A stretch of 64,000 nt of DNA from Silurus meridionalis (GCF_014805685.1 NC_060892.1:4553490-4617489); one strand, 5' to 3'; shown: positions 32,233 through 44,717, counted from the first letter of the stretch. Notes: generated from the sequence alone by a model not told the origin. Translations and numbers: made by a program.

Positions 32233-32580
32233 CGCAAAATGCATACACAGTATGAGCTTTCACCCAATGAAGAACTCCTGCCATGCATTTCCGTGTTCCA
32301 TAAAGGTTTAACTCTCTTGCATTTTACACAGTGGAGAACTTGTGAGAACTTGTGAGAATTGTCTGGACCTTCAAGGTTATACTCTCTTGCATATATGCAC
32401 ACTGTAAAATCTGTAAAGTCCCAACAAGTATAGCAAAGAAATAGATGTGTCGCTCTTACAGCTTTTTCTGATGATGCTCCAATGAAGCAGGTGTTTGACG
32501 AGACAGACTGTTCTTGACTGTTCTTATGTGGACTCAGAAACTCACAATTGATCCTCACTAAGATATAAAAGCCGGCCAAG

Positions 32581-32582
<2 letters not shown>

Positions 32583-32642
<60 letters not shown>
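32583..32642. repeat. (CA)n microsatellite
   Basis: About 30 CA units, among the longest CA runs in the window. Confidence 0.95.
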
Positions 32643-32644
<2 letters not shown>

Positions 32645-33095
32645 TCTCAGCATTTAAATACAGCAGACCATCAGGTTCTTTGAGGTGTCCTGCTTGTTCA
32701 AGGTTCTAAGTCAAAGCCACACTCTCCATCCTTATCGTTTGTTTGCAGGACCCCCTGCAAAGACCCATTTTTCTTTCTGATTGACAGATGACACGTCCTG
32801 ATTTACAATCTGTCCGTAAACTTAGGCTGCATCTGCACTCATCCAGACAAATATGAAAACTGTGCGGGGACGTTGTGAGAATATAATAATGTTACTGCTT
32901 CGGTTACTGCCGCGTATTTCTGCGCAAATTCCTAAGATCGGTCATTTGAGTGTGTAGGCCGGGGCACGAGGGTCTGCTCGCAGGCAGAAGGTTGTGTTCC
33001 AGGTGGGGAATAAACCACAGTGAGCAGCACCTCATCTGTGTGACATTGAAATCAGTAAGGGATGTTTTTAGAAGACTTGTCTCAATACCCATACA

Positions 33096-33097
<2 letters not shown>

Positions 33098-33135
<38 letters not shown>
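33098..33135. repeat. (CA)n microsatellite
   Basis: Perfect CA run in the 8.2-kb intron. Confidence 0.93.
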
Positions 33136-33136
<1 letters not shown>

Positions 33137-33299
33137 CACAGAGTAACTCCGAATTGAAAAAAGACGAGTTTTTGTCTCCCTCACATCCCTCTGTTTAAAG
33201 GACATTCGTCTCTCATCTCCTTTTCTGCCACTCACCTCGCCAAAGCTCTCTGACATTTTCTGTTCTCTCTGAGATAGCACCGAGTAAACATTCAGCCTC

Positions 33300-33796
33300 G
33301 TGCTCTTTCTTTCTCTCTTTCTCTTTCCCCCTCTCTCTTCGTTCATTTTTCCCATAAGTCTCTATCAGTTCGATTTGTTTGATTCCTTTCAAAAATCAAA
33401 GTTTGCATCAGATACTCTTTCCATCCCTGTCGCTGTTCCAGATCTAATCTCCTTTTCTCCTTTTCTCCTTTTCCTTATCCCTTATATTTTATCTTTGTCC
33501 CCTCTCCTCTTTGTCCCACTCTCCCTCGTTCTGTCTCTATCCTTCTCTCTGTGTCTCTTTCCCCATCTCTGAGCCTTTCTCCTTCCCTCTGTCTTTGTCC
33601 CTCTCTGTCTCTCTCCCTTTCGCCATCCCTCTCTCTTTGTCTGTCTGTCTGTCTCCTCTTTCTTTCTGTCTCCTGTGTCTCTCTCCGCTCTGCTTATGTC
33701 CTTCTCTGTCTCTTTCCTCTCTGCATCTCTCTCCCTCTTTCTGTTTTATCTCTTTCTGTTTCTCTCTCTGTCTCTTTCTGTATTTTTAGCTTTTGC

Positions 33797-33848
<52 letters not shown>

Positions 33849-33999
33849 GCTTTTATTTTTCTTGCCTTTTCCCTCACCATTTCTGTCTCTCTTCTCTTCT
33901 CTTCTCTTCTCTTCTTTAATCATTTCTCTTCATCTTTGTATCTTGCATATTTTTCTTTAAGTTGTCCTTGCATTCTATTTTAATCTAATCTCTCTCACC

Positions 34000-34050
<51 letters not shown>

Positions 34051-34080
34051 CTATATATACAGTACTCTCTTTCACTCTGC
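33300..34080. repeat. Long pyrimidine-rich tract with (CTTT)n core
   Basis: Roughly 780 bases of C/T-dominated sequence made of CTCT, CTTT, TCCC and GTCT units, with a pure (CTTT)n block at about 33798-33848 and (TA)n near 34034. It has no coding meaning; long protein-like frames here are low-complexity artefacts. Confidence 0.92.
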
Positions 34081-35212
34081 ACCTCTCTCATCCATCTTCA
34101 GTTTTGTCCATCAGTGTCTCTCATTTCAGTCAGCCCTTGTTCCTTGTTCCTTGTACGAGAAGATAAAGAGATAAAGCAAAAGGGAGAGAGTTGAAGACAG
34201 AGTGGAGGAAGAGAGGGGGGTGTCTCAGTAATCATCTCTCCATCTGTTGCTCTCTTACTAATGGTTGTAAAATGAGCAGCATTGCTTTCATCTTTTTTGG
34301 CTCCTTTTTTCCTTCTCCTCTCCGTTCCTGCTTTCTTCTCCCCATTCCTTCTGTCCCCACGCTGCGTCCTGTCCCACTCAGCAACACCGGCATCTCTGAG
34401 TGTTGTGGAGACACTTCCATTAACTATCAGCAGTTATTGGTCAAACTAGAAACCACACACACACACACACACACGTACGAATGGCAATAATAATTACACA
34501 GTTTGGGGTTGATTCATTGACACAGAGACTTTCTGGTATGTGATTTTATTTATTTGTTTGTTTATTTTGGAAGGAGTCTCTGCTTTTAGTTCTTTGGGTT
34601 TCTTTTGCACAGTGGAGTTTCTGCTTCTTGGTAACAATCTGCGAATTTTTTTCACTAGAGCAACTGGTTATAGCTGCTATAATGAGTGATAACAGGAAGC
34701 TGTCTTTCTATATTTTATTCAACACCATTATCGCTAGCAAGATGCTAAAACATCACAGGGCACGAGGGTATCCAAAATAACATTTCGTTTCATCTTTCTT
34801 TCTTTTGTGTTTTTCTCTTTTTTATTTCTGGTTTGGTTTTTACCTTTTTCTATCTTTTTATAATATTCTCTTTCTTTTTTCATTTTTTTTTCCCTTACTA
34901 GTTTTTTCAATAATTAAAAAAAAATTTTTTTACTTGCTTGGTTACTTTTAATCTTTCTTTTTCTACTCTTTTCTTTCTTTTTTTTTATAATTTTTTCTTG
35001 CTTGCTTTTTTCTTTCATGCTTTTTTACTGGTTTGCTTTCGTTCTTTCTTTAGTGTCAGAACATTTTTACTCCTGTGTCTTAAATAATAAACAGAATAGT
35101 ATTATATAAAGCAGGAGGTTAATAAGGAGGAGTAAACATAAGTAAAACAGTCCTTTTTTGGCTGCTTGCTCACAGCAGCTAGAAAAGATAAATTTCCCCT
35201 AGTCGCATACAG

Positions 35213-35213
<1 letters not shown>

Positions 35214-35265
<52 letters not shown>
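35214..35265. repeat. (GT)n microsatellite
   Basis: About 26 GT units, ending in GCACGTGCACGT. Confidence 0.95.
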
Positions 35266-35266
<1 letters not shown>

Positions 35267-35514
35267 ACGTGCACGTACTGGTGATGAGCACAGCACTGGT
35301 AGAAAGTCTACCTTTATTCCCTTTAAGCTCATTTGTGTTGGGGCTTTATAAGAGGATGTGGCTGATTAATTCCTCTCTTTCTTCCTCTCTATTTCTTCAT
35401 CCCTCTCTCCCTCTTCTGCTTCTCTATAGACTTGATTCTGTTCCCTTCCTCTCTACATTTTCATCCTTATTCTCTCATTCTGCATCAGGCATTCTTCCTA
35501 ACTACGTTTGAATC

Positions 35515-35516
<2 letters not shown>

Positions 35517-35553
<37 letters not shown>
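35517..35553. repeat. (CA)n microsatellite
   Basis: Perfect CA run 250 bases from the (GT)n run at 35214, in inverse complement relation to it. Confidence 0.94.
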
Positions 35554-35557
<4 letters not shown>

Positions 35558-37549
35558 TCTCATTCTCCCAGTGCACCCCCACACTATAAGGGGCCATTGA
35601 CGATTGCGCTTTTTTTCTCCATCACAGACGAGTTCAGGACGAGTGTCATCCCCACGTTTGTCCTCCTCGCTCATTACTCACTCATTCCTTTCTGTTTCTC
35701 GAAGGTCTTCAGTCACACTCTTTCATAACGAACATGGCGGAGTCGCCGCACCAGACAGCGTTGCTAATCTGCTATAAGTGTTTCGTCTCGAGTCACTCGT
35801 GTGATTGTGGGATTCGAGCACCAGACGTTGGCATGTTAAACTTCCTACATGAAGTGCTGTTCAGCTTATTCTCTCCTTTAGCCTTTCAGACCTTTTCTCA
35901 GGAAAGAAAACTGGAGTTATGAAAGTTCTTTATGTTATTTGTCATGATTTGTTTCAGCCTGTGCTCTCGACTAGTATAAAACAACAGTTCACACCAAATC
36001 CTCACATTCACGCTAGCAAGCAATAGAGCAAACATTTCATTTTTCAAGCTTGACACAGAAACACAGTTTTAGCAACTACGCAGTGGCATTACTTTGGAAT
36101 TTAGTTATTATTATTTTTTGCTTTTAATTCCATGCGAATTGGAATCATCAGAAGCGACAAATTAGTTTGTTTCGAATGCCTTAGCTGTTTCATTGTGCTT
36201 ATAGTAAGTGGATGTAGCTAGAGTTAGCATACATTGCAGCTAGTTTAAGGGTAACAACGATTACAAAACAAGCAAATAACCACGCTCAAAAATAGACGAG
36301 TGTGTTATGCAACAAGATGTTTTTTTTTTCTCCCCTTCTTTTTTTACACAAGGCATCACCTGACAGGATCCTGGAGTCTTTTTCTTCTCTTAAAAATCTG
36401 CCTGACATCCTGAAATGGTGACCATTACTATAACATTAACATCCCTACATTTGCTTTCAAAAAGGGAATTCTATTACTGTAATATTAGAGCCATAAATGT
36501 CTGGAAGTCAGATGTCCCAAATCTTTAGTTTGTTTAGCGTAATTTATGTTGAACTGAATCTCACCTGTAGAATTTTCTTGTATAACGACTACTGTTTTTA
36601 CGCCACGACCCCTAAATTTGCTTGCTAGTTCAAACGTGAGGTAATGTTTAGTCCCTGGCGAAGTGATGTTATTTTGCGGCTTGTTATCGTTCCGTTCTCG
36701 AAGTTTTGAGAAGATCTTGCCTTTTTTGTTTCTCTGCTGTTCTTCACAGATTCGGGTATGAGCAGCCCTCTAAACGAAGCCGCTTTCGACTACGAAAGTT
36801 AGTTTTTTCTGCGTTGCTGCTTTTTGCATTATTCCCGCTTAAACACACAAGAAATGCACTAATTGTTTTCCATAACATGCCTTTGGTTGCTGTTTCTGTC
36901 CTTCACTGGGCTGATCGGTTGCCTGTTGTTAATCCACGTTAAGATCCTGACGTCACTGCTTGTGTGGAGACGAGGGATTTTGTACCTCAACTCTTAACTA
37001 CAAACCTCTTAATCCCCCCACTTCACTTCACTCCCAGACACACACCTTTTCTTTTTTTACAGAATTTTTTTTTATTAAAACACTAAAATTGTGTCTTTAG
37101 CTTTTTTATCTGCAAATGAATGTCTCTGGGTGAAAAAACTCATCTTGAACAAAAAAAAAATCAGGAAATCAAGCCGTTTGTGCCGATTATCAAAACCTGA
37201 ATTGTGGAAATGTGTATTTAGTGGAGGAGTGTTGTTTGTGTTGCCTTCGCTTACCGCATCTCAATTGCATGGGATTAAAGGAGAGAGAGATCAAGAGAGA
37301 GAGAGAGAGAGAGAGAGAGATGAGGTAAAAACGAGGGGGTTAAAACATGTCCATGAATAAGACAACCTCTGTCCGTCTTATATTCAATATCCTTAAGATA
37401 AATACCCATAGTCCTCAGCTCTGGGAAGAGAAGCACTGAAAGCCGGTATCTGCTAAATCCCAGTAAAGGAGAGATGGAAAGATATATTAAGCAAAAAGAG
37501 GTAAATATGGGAGGGGGAAAAAAGGAGGATAAAAATAGAATATATATAT

Positions 37550-37915
37550 ATTTTTTTTTATATTGGTATTATTATGATGATGATTATTATTATAATCATT
37601 ATTATTATCATCATCATAATTATTACTACTATTATCATAATTATCATAATCAGCAAAATTTCTATTATTATCATCACAAACATAATTTTTTTGTTACTAT
37701 TTTTATCGTTATCATTATTACTTTTATCATCATCATCAACGTTATATCACTGTTATCATCATGATTATTATTACTATATTCTTCATCATTATTACTATCA
37801 TCATCATTAGCATTTTAATTACTATTATCATCATCAATATCATTATTACAATCATCATCACCATTATTATTATCATCATAGTAATAATCATTATTATAGT
37901 TATTATTATTGAGGT
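37550..37915. repeat. ATT/ATC-rich trinucleotide tract
   Basis: About 360 bases of interrupted ATT, ATC, ATA and TTA units (for example ATTATTATCATCATCATAAT). G is almost absent. Long isoleucine-rich frames here are artefacts. Confidence 0.9.
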
Positions 37916-38737
37916 GTCTGAGAAGGATGCATTGGGTTATTTTCAGATTCCCACTCTTCCCATTTGAAATCTGGCAACCATAAGACAGGTTTATCAGTTT
38001 GTTTGCGTAGTTCTCATTTCTCCAATCCGCCGTCTGCATCTTTTTTTTTTCACGTTTTTACGAGAGTAAACACGTGACGGTGCTTGGACCCCGTCTCAGC
38101 CCGGGGACCGTGTGGCATTTAGAGCTCAGCACTATGAAGTGCATGGGAAATTGAGGCCGGCTAATGTGATTATGTCGATTATACATGCTTAATTAAATCA
38201 CAGGAAATTTCAAGGTGGAAAAAAATAGAGATGTCAACCTTCAGCCAACTATTGACCTCGTTCTCTCTCTCGCAGCAAAAACCATAAAAAGATGACTAAA
38301 CCATGGCCTTAAATGTTGATCTTAATGATAAAGTGGCATAAATAGCCTAATAGACGAAGATCCTCCTCCTTCTTCTCGTTTCCTTTTTACACGGGCAGCG
38401 TTGTGCTGGTAAAGGGATTAACTCCCAGCATGCTCAGCTGGCATTGGCCTCTCTTCGGCTCAAGGCTGGAAATATCACGCTGTATTTGTGTTAAATCGGT
38501 GTAAGAGTGCGTTGTTCATAACATATCCGCACTAATGATTGCTTGAGCTCTTGGTTTAGGGGGTTCTGGTGGGCGGGTGGTTGGTTTGGGGTGAAAACTG
38601 TGGCTTGCTTAGCTTTGGCTGAAGTGAAACATGCAATGTCTGAAACTGTCTCAGCCCGGGCCAGGGCTTCTGCATAGAATTTTGAGTGTAGTCTGATTAC
38701 TGAAAAAACGCTGACCATTGGGTTTAGATTCACACCA

Positions 38738-38850
38738 TTTGGCGGGCGCCCTTATCCAGGACAACTTTTACAACTGCGCAGTCATAGGATTACAATCCAA
38801 TCCACGACCTTCTGATCAGAAGTCCAACATTTTCACCACTTCCCTACATG
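38738..38850 (-). repeat. tRNA-derived SINE fragment, minus strand
   Basis: The reverse complement gives AAAATGTTGGACTTCTGATC (tRNA-like head) and GGATAAGGGCGCCCGCC (tail). The middle is diverged. Confidence 0.65.
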
Positions 38851-39589
38851 TTTCTTTTACCAGAGCTTATATACCCATCAAGGCGTACACCACATCGCTG
38901 TTGCAATCTTCAATCTGATTGGTCGGAAGGTTCGTATTTTATTGCAACAGCTCCGACGGTGGATTCGCCTGCAAGGTTTATGTTAATATTATATTTGAAT
39001 CCATTTTCATTTATGATGCACAACTTAATCCACTTAAACGGATTTAAAGTATGGATTGATATGGTTATATATCTGTTTCCTGTGAGAAGAGGTTGAACAT
39101 TCAGTCTTCAGTGTCAGCACTTTGTAACACTAAAGCGCCACTTTACATTATTTTTCTTCATGGGAAAGTCTTCGACAGAATTTCAAATTTTCTTCTTTAT
39201 ACAGTAGCTTCTACTGTCTAAATAAACAAACAAACAAAAAAAATAATAATGGATAACGAATAACAATAAATGAGTCATAAATTGAAAATTTGATCTCACA
39301 GCACTTCTATTCCACAGGAGGACTGTTTTCATTGTTATTTCATTAATATTCAAACATTTCTACTATGTGGTTATGATTTCATTGTTATGATTTTATGGTG
39401 ATAAACTTTCCATTAATTTTTCCCAAATTTTAGACGCTAAAGTAGCAGTTTGACCGTAAAAAGAAAAGCCAATAAAAAGCTTTCAACTGTGGAACAGTAA
39501 CAACAAAACGAAACAAAAAAAAGGCAAAAAAATGCTCGTTTCGGAGCCACTCAGACTTGCGTATTTATTTGTTTACTTATTGAATAATT

Positions 39590-39910
39590 CTTTTTATATG
39601 GTGAATGACTTCAGCCAAATCATCCGTTTGAGAATACACCTCCGCCTGTCCCTCTTGTGGAAAAAACATCGGAAAAACGCTTGATTCGGTGATGCGCGTT
39701 TGATTACGTTCATTAAATATTAGTGGATTGGGAGACGCTCTTTGCAGCGTGGGGAAATATTTCTCGGAGCCAATTTCAGATTTGTTTCAAACCATTGATT
39801 TTCTAAATCAGTTTGAGAAGAGAGGGGGTTATTTGTCAACAGGAAAGACTGAGCCACCCAGGGAGGGGGACGTAACGCTCTGCTGTAGGTATCAGCCGTG
39901 CTGAGAGGAA
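39590..39910. other. Unique, non-repetitive block in the 8.2-kb intron
   Basis: A stretch of balanced composition between simple repeats, with motif-like pieces such as CCATTGATTTTCTAAATCAG and GATTACGTTCATTAAATATT. There is no coding frame. It may be a conserved non-coding element, judged only by its contrast with the surroundings. Confidence 0.25.
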
Positions 39911-40135
39911 AGTCGTGCTCTGGAGTTTTGTTTTGTCTGTTTTTTTTTTTTTTCCCTTTTCCATTTTATTATCATAAAGCCCGCTAAAAATAGATTTCAT
40001 CCCTATGCTGCTTTTGCGAAGCTATTAAAAGCCATTTTCCCCCATAGCATTGAAGAGTAATTGGTCTGTGGTTTCTCCGTCACCTCAGCAATTGCTCATA
40101 GGTCCTCTCTTTTATTTCCTTAGGATTGAGGCACT

Positions 40136-40138
<3 letters not shown>

Positions 40139-40184
<46 letters not shown>
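40139..40184. repeat. (GT)n microsatellite near an acceptor
   Basis: About 23 GT units ending 205 bases upstream of the exon at 40390. It is complementary to the (AC)n repeat at the other end of the same intron (32195-32231). Confidence 0.95.
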
Positions 40185-40187
<3 letters not shown>

Positions 40188-40389
40188 CACCGGAATAAAA
40201 AAAAGGAAAAAATGCAGCGCTCTGGCCTGGTCAGACAGCAGCACCTAACACTTGCTGCCATTTTCTGTGTCTGGACTGACTTTCCGAATGTCTCATACAC
40301 ACTGAACACACACTGAAAGCCTAATCTCATGTACTTGTACTGACTGAGATGTTCTTACTGTGTGACTTTATCTCCTGGTGCTGATGTAG

Positions 40390-40487
40390 GAATGATGAAC
40401 CATCCCCCCATCCCCATCACAGACCTGGCCGAACACACCGAGCTGCTTAAAGCCAACGACAACCTGAAACTCTCGCAGGAATACGAG
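40390..40487 (+). CDS. ptprs: ptprs exon: juxtamembrane segment leading into D1
   Basis: Window residues 736-767, with Gly735 split across the intron. [20 protein letters not shown] is followed by [18 protein letters not shown] and LKANDxLKxSQEYE are constant in the family and form the start of the D1 wedge helix region. Acceptor CTGATGTAG, donor GAG|GTGAGC, phase 1 to phase 0. Confidence 0.96.
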
Positions 40488-40714
40488 GTGAGCCCCGAAT
40501 ATATTCTATCACTAAGTCCTGGTGCGTGAATCTCACTCGGTTTCACCATCGCACCAAAGATATAGATGGCAAATGTCATCGTTCACTCGTCATCTGGTAA
40601 ATCAAGTTGAGTTGCATTCTGGGAGGTTAAGTCTAGCATTGGCAGCATTATTAGCTTCTATACTGTATTTCTCATCAGTATGATTTTCAGCATTGCTGGT
40701 AAAAAAAAAAAACG

Positions 40715-40905
40715 TTCTTTCGGCTTCTCCCATTAGGGGGCGCCACAGCGGATCATCCGCATGTTTGATTCGGCACATGTTTTTACGCTGGATGCCCTTC
40801 CTAACGCAACCCTCCCTATTTATCCAGGTTTGGGACCGGCACTAAGGCTTGTGCAACCCTAATGGCTGGGGTTGGTTCACAGGCCATCCTAACCACTAGA
40901 CCACC
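40715..40905. repeat. Dispersed repeat fragment (LINE/SINE-like)
   Basis: TTCGGCTTCTCCCATTAGGG, GCCACAGCGGATCATCCGC and GGATGCCCTTCCTAACGCAA are typical of a dispersed repeat of fish genomes. It shares the CTCCCATTAGGGG start with the LINE fragment at 25140-25570. Confidence 0.65.
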
Positions 40906-40967
40906 AGGGGATGTGTCCTGGTAAATAAAAGAATAGAATAATATGTCCTGTTGCGAGATCATTTACG

Positions 40968-41195
40968 TTTATGTCATTTGGCAGACGCTCTTATCCAGAG
41001 TGCGGCTTTCCATTGCGGCTTTTTCATTGTGGCTTTTTTTGTATGCAAAGATACAAGGTGCTAAAGAACCAAGAACATCTTGCACCTAATATGAAATTGC
41101 ACATGGTAAATGTGGCAGCTTGGCAATACCGGGGTTTAAACCCCCGATCTTCCGATCAGTAACCCAGAGCCGTAACCAATGAGCTGCCACCTCCT
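40968..41195 (-). repeat. tRNA-derived SINE, minus strand
   Basis: The + strand shows the reversed tail ATTTGGCAGACGCTCTTATC near 40977, the reversed B-box-like GGGTTTAAACCCCCGATC near 41131 and CCAATGAGCTGCC near 41179. Confidence 0.75.
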
Positions 41196-41639
41196 CAGTA
41201 ATAATCCCAGCCCAGCGACATCGCTCATACTCAGCTGTTAATTTAACACCTACAGTGTTCAGTTAATGCAAACAGGGACTTGATTGAAAACTGTGATTCG
41301 CTTCACTCCTGTAATTTAACACTGGGGATTTTAATGTGGGTTTTTTATGAATCGTGTGAGACGTTCCTTCCCCCTCTCCATCCACTGAACGTACAGTACT
41401 GCATTACACCAACAGACCTCCCTGTCCTCCGTCTTGTTTACGAGTTCACGGCAGAGAGAACGCGTGTGCCATAAAGAGGATAGTCTTACTCAGTGGGGCT
41501 CAACGGTTCGAACATGAACGTCGGATTTTTTTACGACCTCGTCGTGAAGTAGAGGCATCAAACAAATCCTTTTTTTTTTTTCATTATGAAGAAATCAATG
41601 TGGTGTGATCGGATAACGTCGGCTGCACAGGTTCTTAAA

Positions 41640-42400
41640 ATGACGTTTTAGTGCCACGAAAAAAAGATTCTAAATCGAAGATTTTGAGAACAAAGTTGTG
41701 GCAATACGAGAAATATTTTGAGAATATAGTCGAAATTACGAGAACGAAGTCAAAACAGTCGGAGAATAACGTCGAACCTTTCGAGAATAAAGTTGAAATA
41801 TTTTGAGAATAAAGTCAGAATTAAGAGAATTAAGCCGTATCAGTATAAGAATAAAGTCTTTTTAAAAATAAAGTCAAATAATTTTGAGAATAAAGTCGAA
41901 ATTACGAGAATAAAGCTGAAATATTTTAGGAATGAAATTGTAGCATTACGAGTATAAAGTCAAAATATTACGAGAATTAAGTCGGAATTACGAGAATTAA
42001 GACGTATCAGTATGAGAATAAAGTCTTTTTAAGAATAAAGTCAAAATTACGAGAATAAAGTTTTAATATTTTAAGAAAAAATTTGAGTATTATGAGAAAA
42101 AGTTAAATATTTTGAAAATAAAGTCGTAGCAATATGAGATTTAAGTGGTAATATTTTGAGAAATTACCGAATTGCGAGAAACGTCTGTTTTTCTATAACA
42201 TCTTTCTATAACGCATATTACATCTGCGTGCTATTCGAGAGGAGATGTTGTTTCTCAGGAGACTTTGAGAATGATGATCAAAGAAATCAACCATGAAGGA
42301 GTTGAACACCGGCGCTCGACGTTTCCGTCTATTCTCGTATTGCTATGAGTTTACTCCCGTAATCTTAGATTTTTTCCTTTTTTATCAGCGTCGAAGGTTC
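41640..42400. repeat. Tandem GAGAATAAAGTC-type array with an inverted terminal copy
   Basis: More than twenty degenerate units of about 20-25 bases, such as ATTACGAGAATAAAGTCGAA, occupy 41680-42180. At 42325-42385 the sequence CTATTCTCGTATTGCTATGA...ATCTTAGATTTTTTCC is roughly the reverse complement of the array's left edge (AAAAAAAGATTCTAAATCG...GGCAATACGAGAA). The whole may be one foldback-type element. Confidence 0.75.
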
Positions 42401-43589
42401 GAGTAACGCAGTAAATGGGACAAATAATTTCATAAAATGAAAAAGTTGTCCTCTGAGGAGGAGAAAAACCAGATCACAGTCCAGCGAAAGAAGAGGAGTC
42501 GCTTGTATGGACTCTCTATCTCTCTCGGTCTCCCTCCAGAAAAATAAATGACCGAATTAAACGGAGAAGTGTAATTTTAATTTTGTTATTTACTTGATGA
42601 ATGGCTGCTCGTCGGGGCGCCTTAGTGTGCCAAGCGGAGCTCTCTGGTTCCTGAGTGATTGGTTTTTAGTCGCAAGCTGTGAAGGAGAAAGATGAGAGTG
42701 TATGTGTGTAAGTGTGTGTGAAGGAGAGAGAGAAAGAGGGAAGGGAGGGAGGTTATTCTTTGAAGCTCGTAAGGTAGGTGTGGGGGATCCCATTCCAGGA
42801 GAGCCAGTTGTTCAAACTGTGTATTCCTGTTCAAACGCCTGATTACATTTGATTGATATTGTTACTCTGACTCGAGGACGTTGGAGAAGCAGCACAGTCG
42901 ATTCATAGAATTGAATCTTTGCGAGCCGTTGTGTAGCAAGTTGGGAATTTTTTCATCTTATATAAGAGTATATAAAAAATAATAATTTATATTCTAGATT
43001 ATTGCCTCATTGGTATATCTGAACAGGATGTTAGCTCTGGTATGTTCTGCTCAAGGTCCAATGTTGTAACTTACTTTGGCCAAATTGTGGCTATCACATT
43101 TATCCCAATAGGTATCAGAAACCCCATATGTTTAAATCCCAACAGTGCCATTGTGGCAAAAGGGTAAATCTGATCATGCTTGTCTGGGTGGGAGGGATGA
43201 TTATTCTGCTGTCAGTCAAAGCATCAACAACATAATGAATGTCTGCATGGTAGCTGGTAGTTATCATTACTAAATAGTGGCTGAGAAACATCAAAATGGA
43301 GGAGAATTGGGTATTAAGGGCAAACCCAATTGCCATTAAAGTGGTGTGTCTATCTGGAGTGTAACAATACACTTGATGCCCCTGAGGTGGGATATGGGTA
43401 AGGCTGGCACAGGTTTCATGGTATGGGTAGGTTTAAGGGGTTCAGGTTAGCAGTGTCATTTTAGATGTAATTAATGCAAATGCAGATCCCACTGTTTTAT
43501 AATGAAAAATGTTTTTCTTTGCTAAGGTTTGCATATATAGGTGGTGTGTTATGTGTGATTTCCTAAAATTAAATTCTATACCTGAAAAA

Positions 43590-43705
43590 ATGAACATCCC
43601 AATATATCGTCTTGCTTACGGTATCGCAAAATATCGTATCGCAACCCCCGTATCGTGATGCGTATTCTATCGCCAGATTCTTGCCGATACATATCCCCAA
43701 CAGTA
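43590..43705. mobile_element. hAT-like element fragment
   Basis: ACATCCCAATATATCGTCTT, TATCGCAAAATATCGTATCG and TTGCCGATACATATCCCC resemble the TATCG-rich ends of fish hAT elements. Short and without clear ends. Confidence 0.45.
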
Positions 43706-44205
43706 AACCATTGAGTGATAGTAATGTCTGGCGATGTTCCCTTTTCATTTATCTGCTGCCTGATGATGCAGAATGGGGTACAACTTGTAGACAGAACCAC
43801 CGCTAAACTATTCATTTGATGAAAATGCCTCAGGAATAAACGAGCTTGGGCTCACATTGCGTTCAGCCGTTTGAGCCAGTGCATCAAAACATTCAGCACG
43901 ACCACACTAATTACACTAATGGCATATTTAACCGAATCCAGCTTGGATATGAAACACGTCTACGATGAGCGGGATCGATTGCATCCTGCATAGTCACTCT
44001 GTATTGATGTGTCCCGGCCAGCAGGGGGTGTGTGAACGGTGAGTGTTATTGGTCCAAGTGAGAACAGACTCCTGTAATCACCACAGGGGAAACTGTTCTA
44101 TCAAACCCCTTATTGGGCCTTATTTTGCCTCTAGTTTCATTTTGCATGACCACAGCTGTAAAGGAAAACATCCTTCAAGGCCCAATGCTGGGTAGCAGAG
44201 AGAGT

Positions 44206-44245
<40 letters not shown>

Positions 44246-44385
44246 ATATCTTTGGCAGAGTGCAGGCTGGGAAAAACATAATGGAATAGTAAATTACCCC
44301 AACAGGGGATAGAATATTTATGCAGAAATTCTTATATAGGGAATGTGATGGCATTTATCTTGCAAGCGTCAAGGCAGTGAGACCC

Positions 44386-44422
<37 letters not shown>

Positions 44423-44717
44423 CCTCTTCCACCCTCATTCATTTCCTCCTCGGAGCGAAGTACAGAATCCTTTATCAATATTTCCAGTGCTATTATTCAC
44501 TGTCGCGGAAGTGATCTGTTTTAAAGAACCTGGCCAGATGCTTTACAATGAGTAAGACCAAAGCAGGCTAGCGTTTAATTAAAGCACCACTTGGAATGTT
44601 TTTCTCAGGTGTTCTCACCATATATCTCTGTCTCGTGCTGTAGGGTTTGCTCTTTACACTAATGGTACTGAAAGCATAGCATAACCTTAAGTGGTTCCTC
44701 TTCTTCTCTTCCTCCAG

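Larger units (their letters stand above)
32193..40389 (+). other. ptprs: 8.2-kb intron rich in simple repeats
   Basis: It contains (CA)n runs at 32195-32231, 32583-32642, 33098-33135, 34453-34472 and 35517-35553, (GT)n runs at 35214-35265 and 40139-40184, a pyrimidine tract of about 780 bases (33300-34080), a (GA)n run near 37300, an ATT/ATC-rich tract (37550-37915), a minus-strand SINE (38738-38850) and a unique block at 39590-39910. No exon was found despite several long low-complexity open frames. Confidence 0.8.
40488..44717 (+). other. ptprs: Intron upstream of the first D1 core exon
   Basis: It holds a repeat fragment (40715-40905), a minus-strand SINE (40968-41195), the array of GAGAATAAAGTC units with an inverted copy (about 41640-42400), a hAT-like fragment (about 43590-43705), a (GA)n run (44199-44246) and a (CA)n run (44389-44420). 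No exon seen. Confidence 0.78.

Noticed and set aside
32175..32642. 155-residue minus-strand frame
   Set aside because: Both ends are Cys-Val repeats from (CA)n and the middle has no recognisable domain.
33511..33983. Long Ser/Leu/Phe-rich open frames
   Set aside because: They translate a CT-rich simple-sequence tract, are open in several frames at once and have no domain.
35734..35922. Frame beginning ATGGCGGAGTCG with a good start context
   Set aside because: Only 62 codons, no domain, no splice continuation found. The start context alone is weak evidence.
36706..36942. Possible alternative cytoplasmic exon
   Set aside because: The frame has no similarity to the juxtamembrane region, and the exon pair 32080/40390 already joins perfectly.
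37474..37967. Tyr/Asn-rich and Ile-rich frames
   Set aside because: Products of the ATT/ATC trinucleotide tract.
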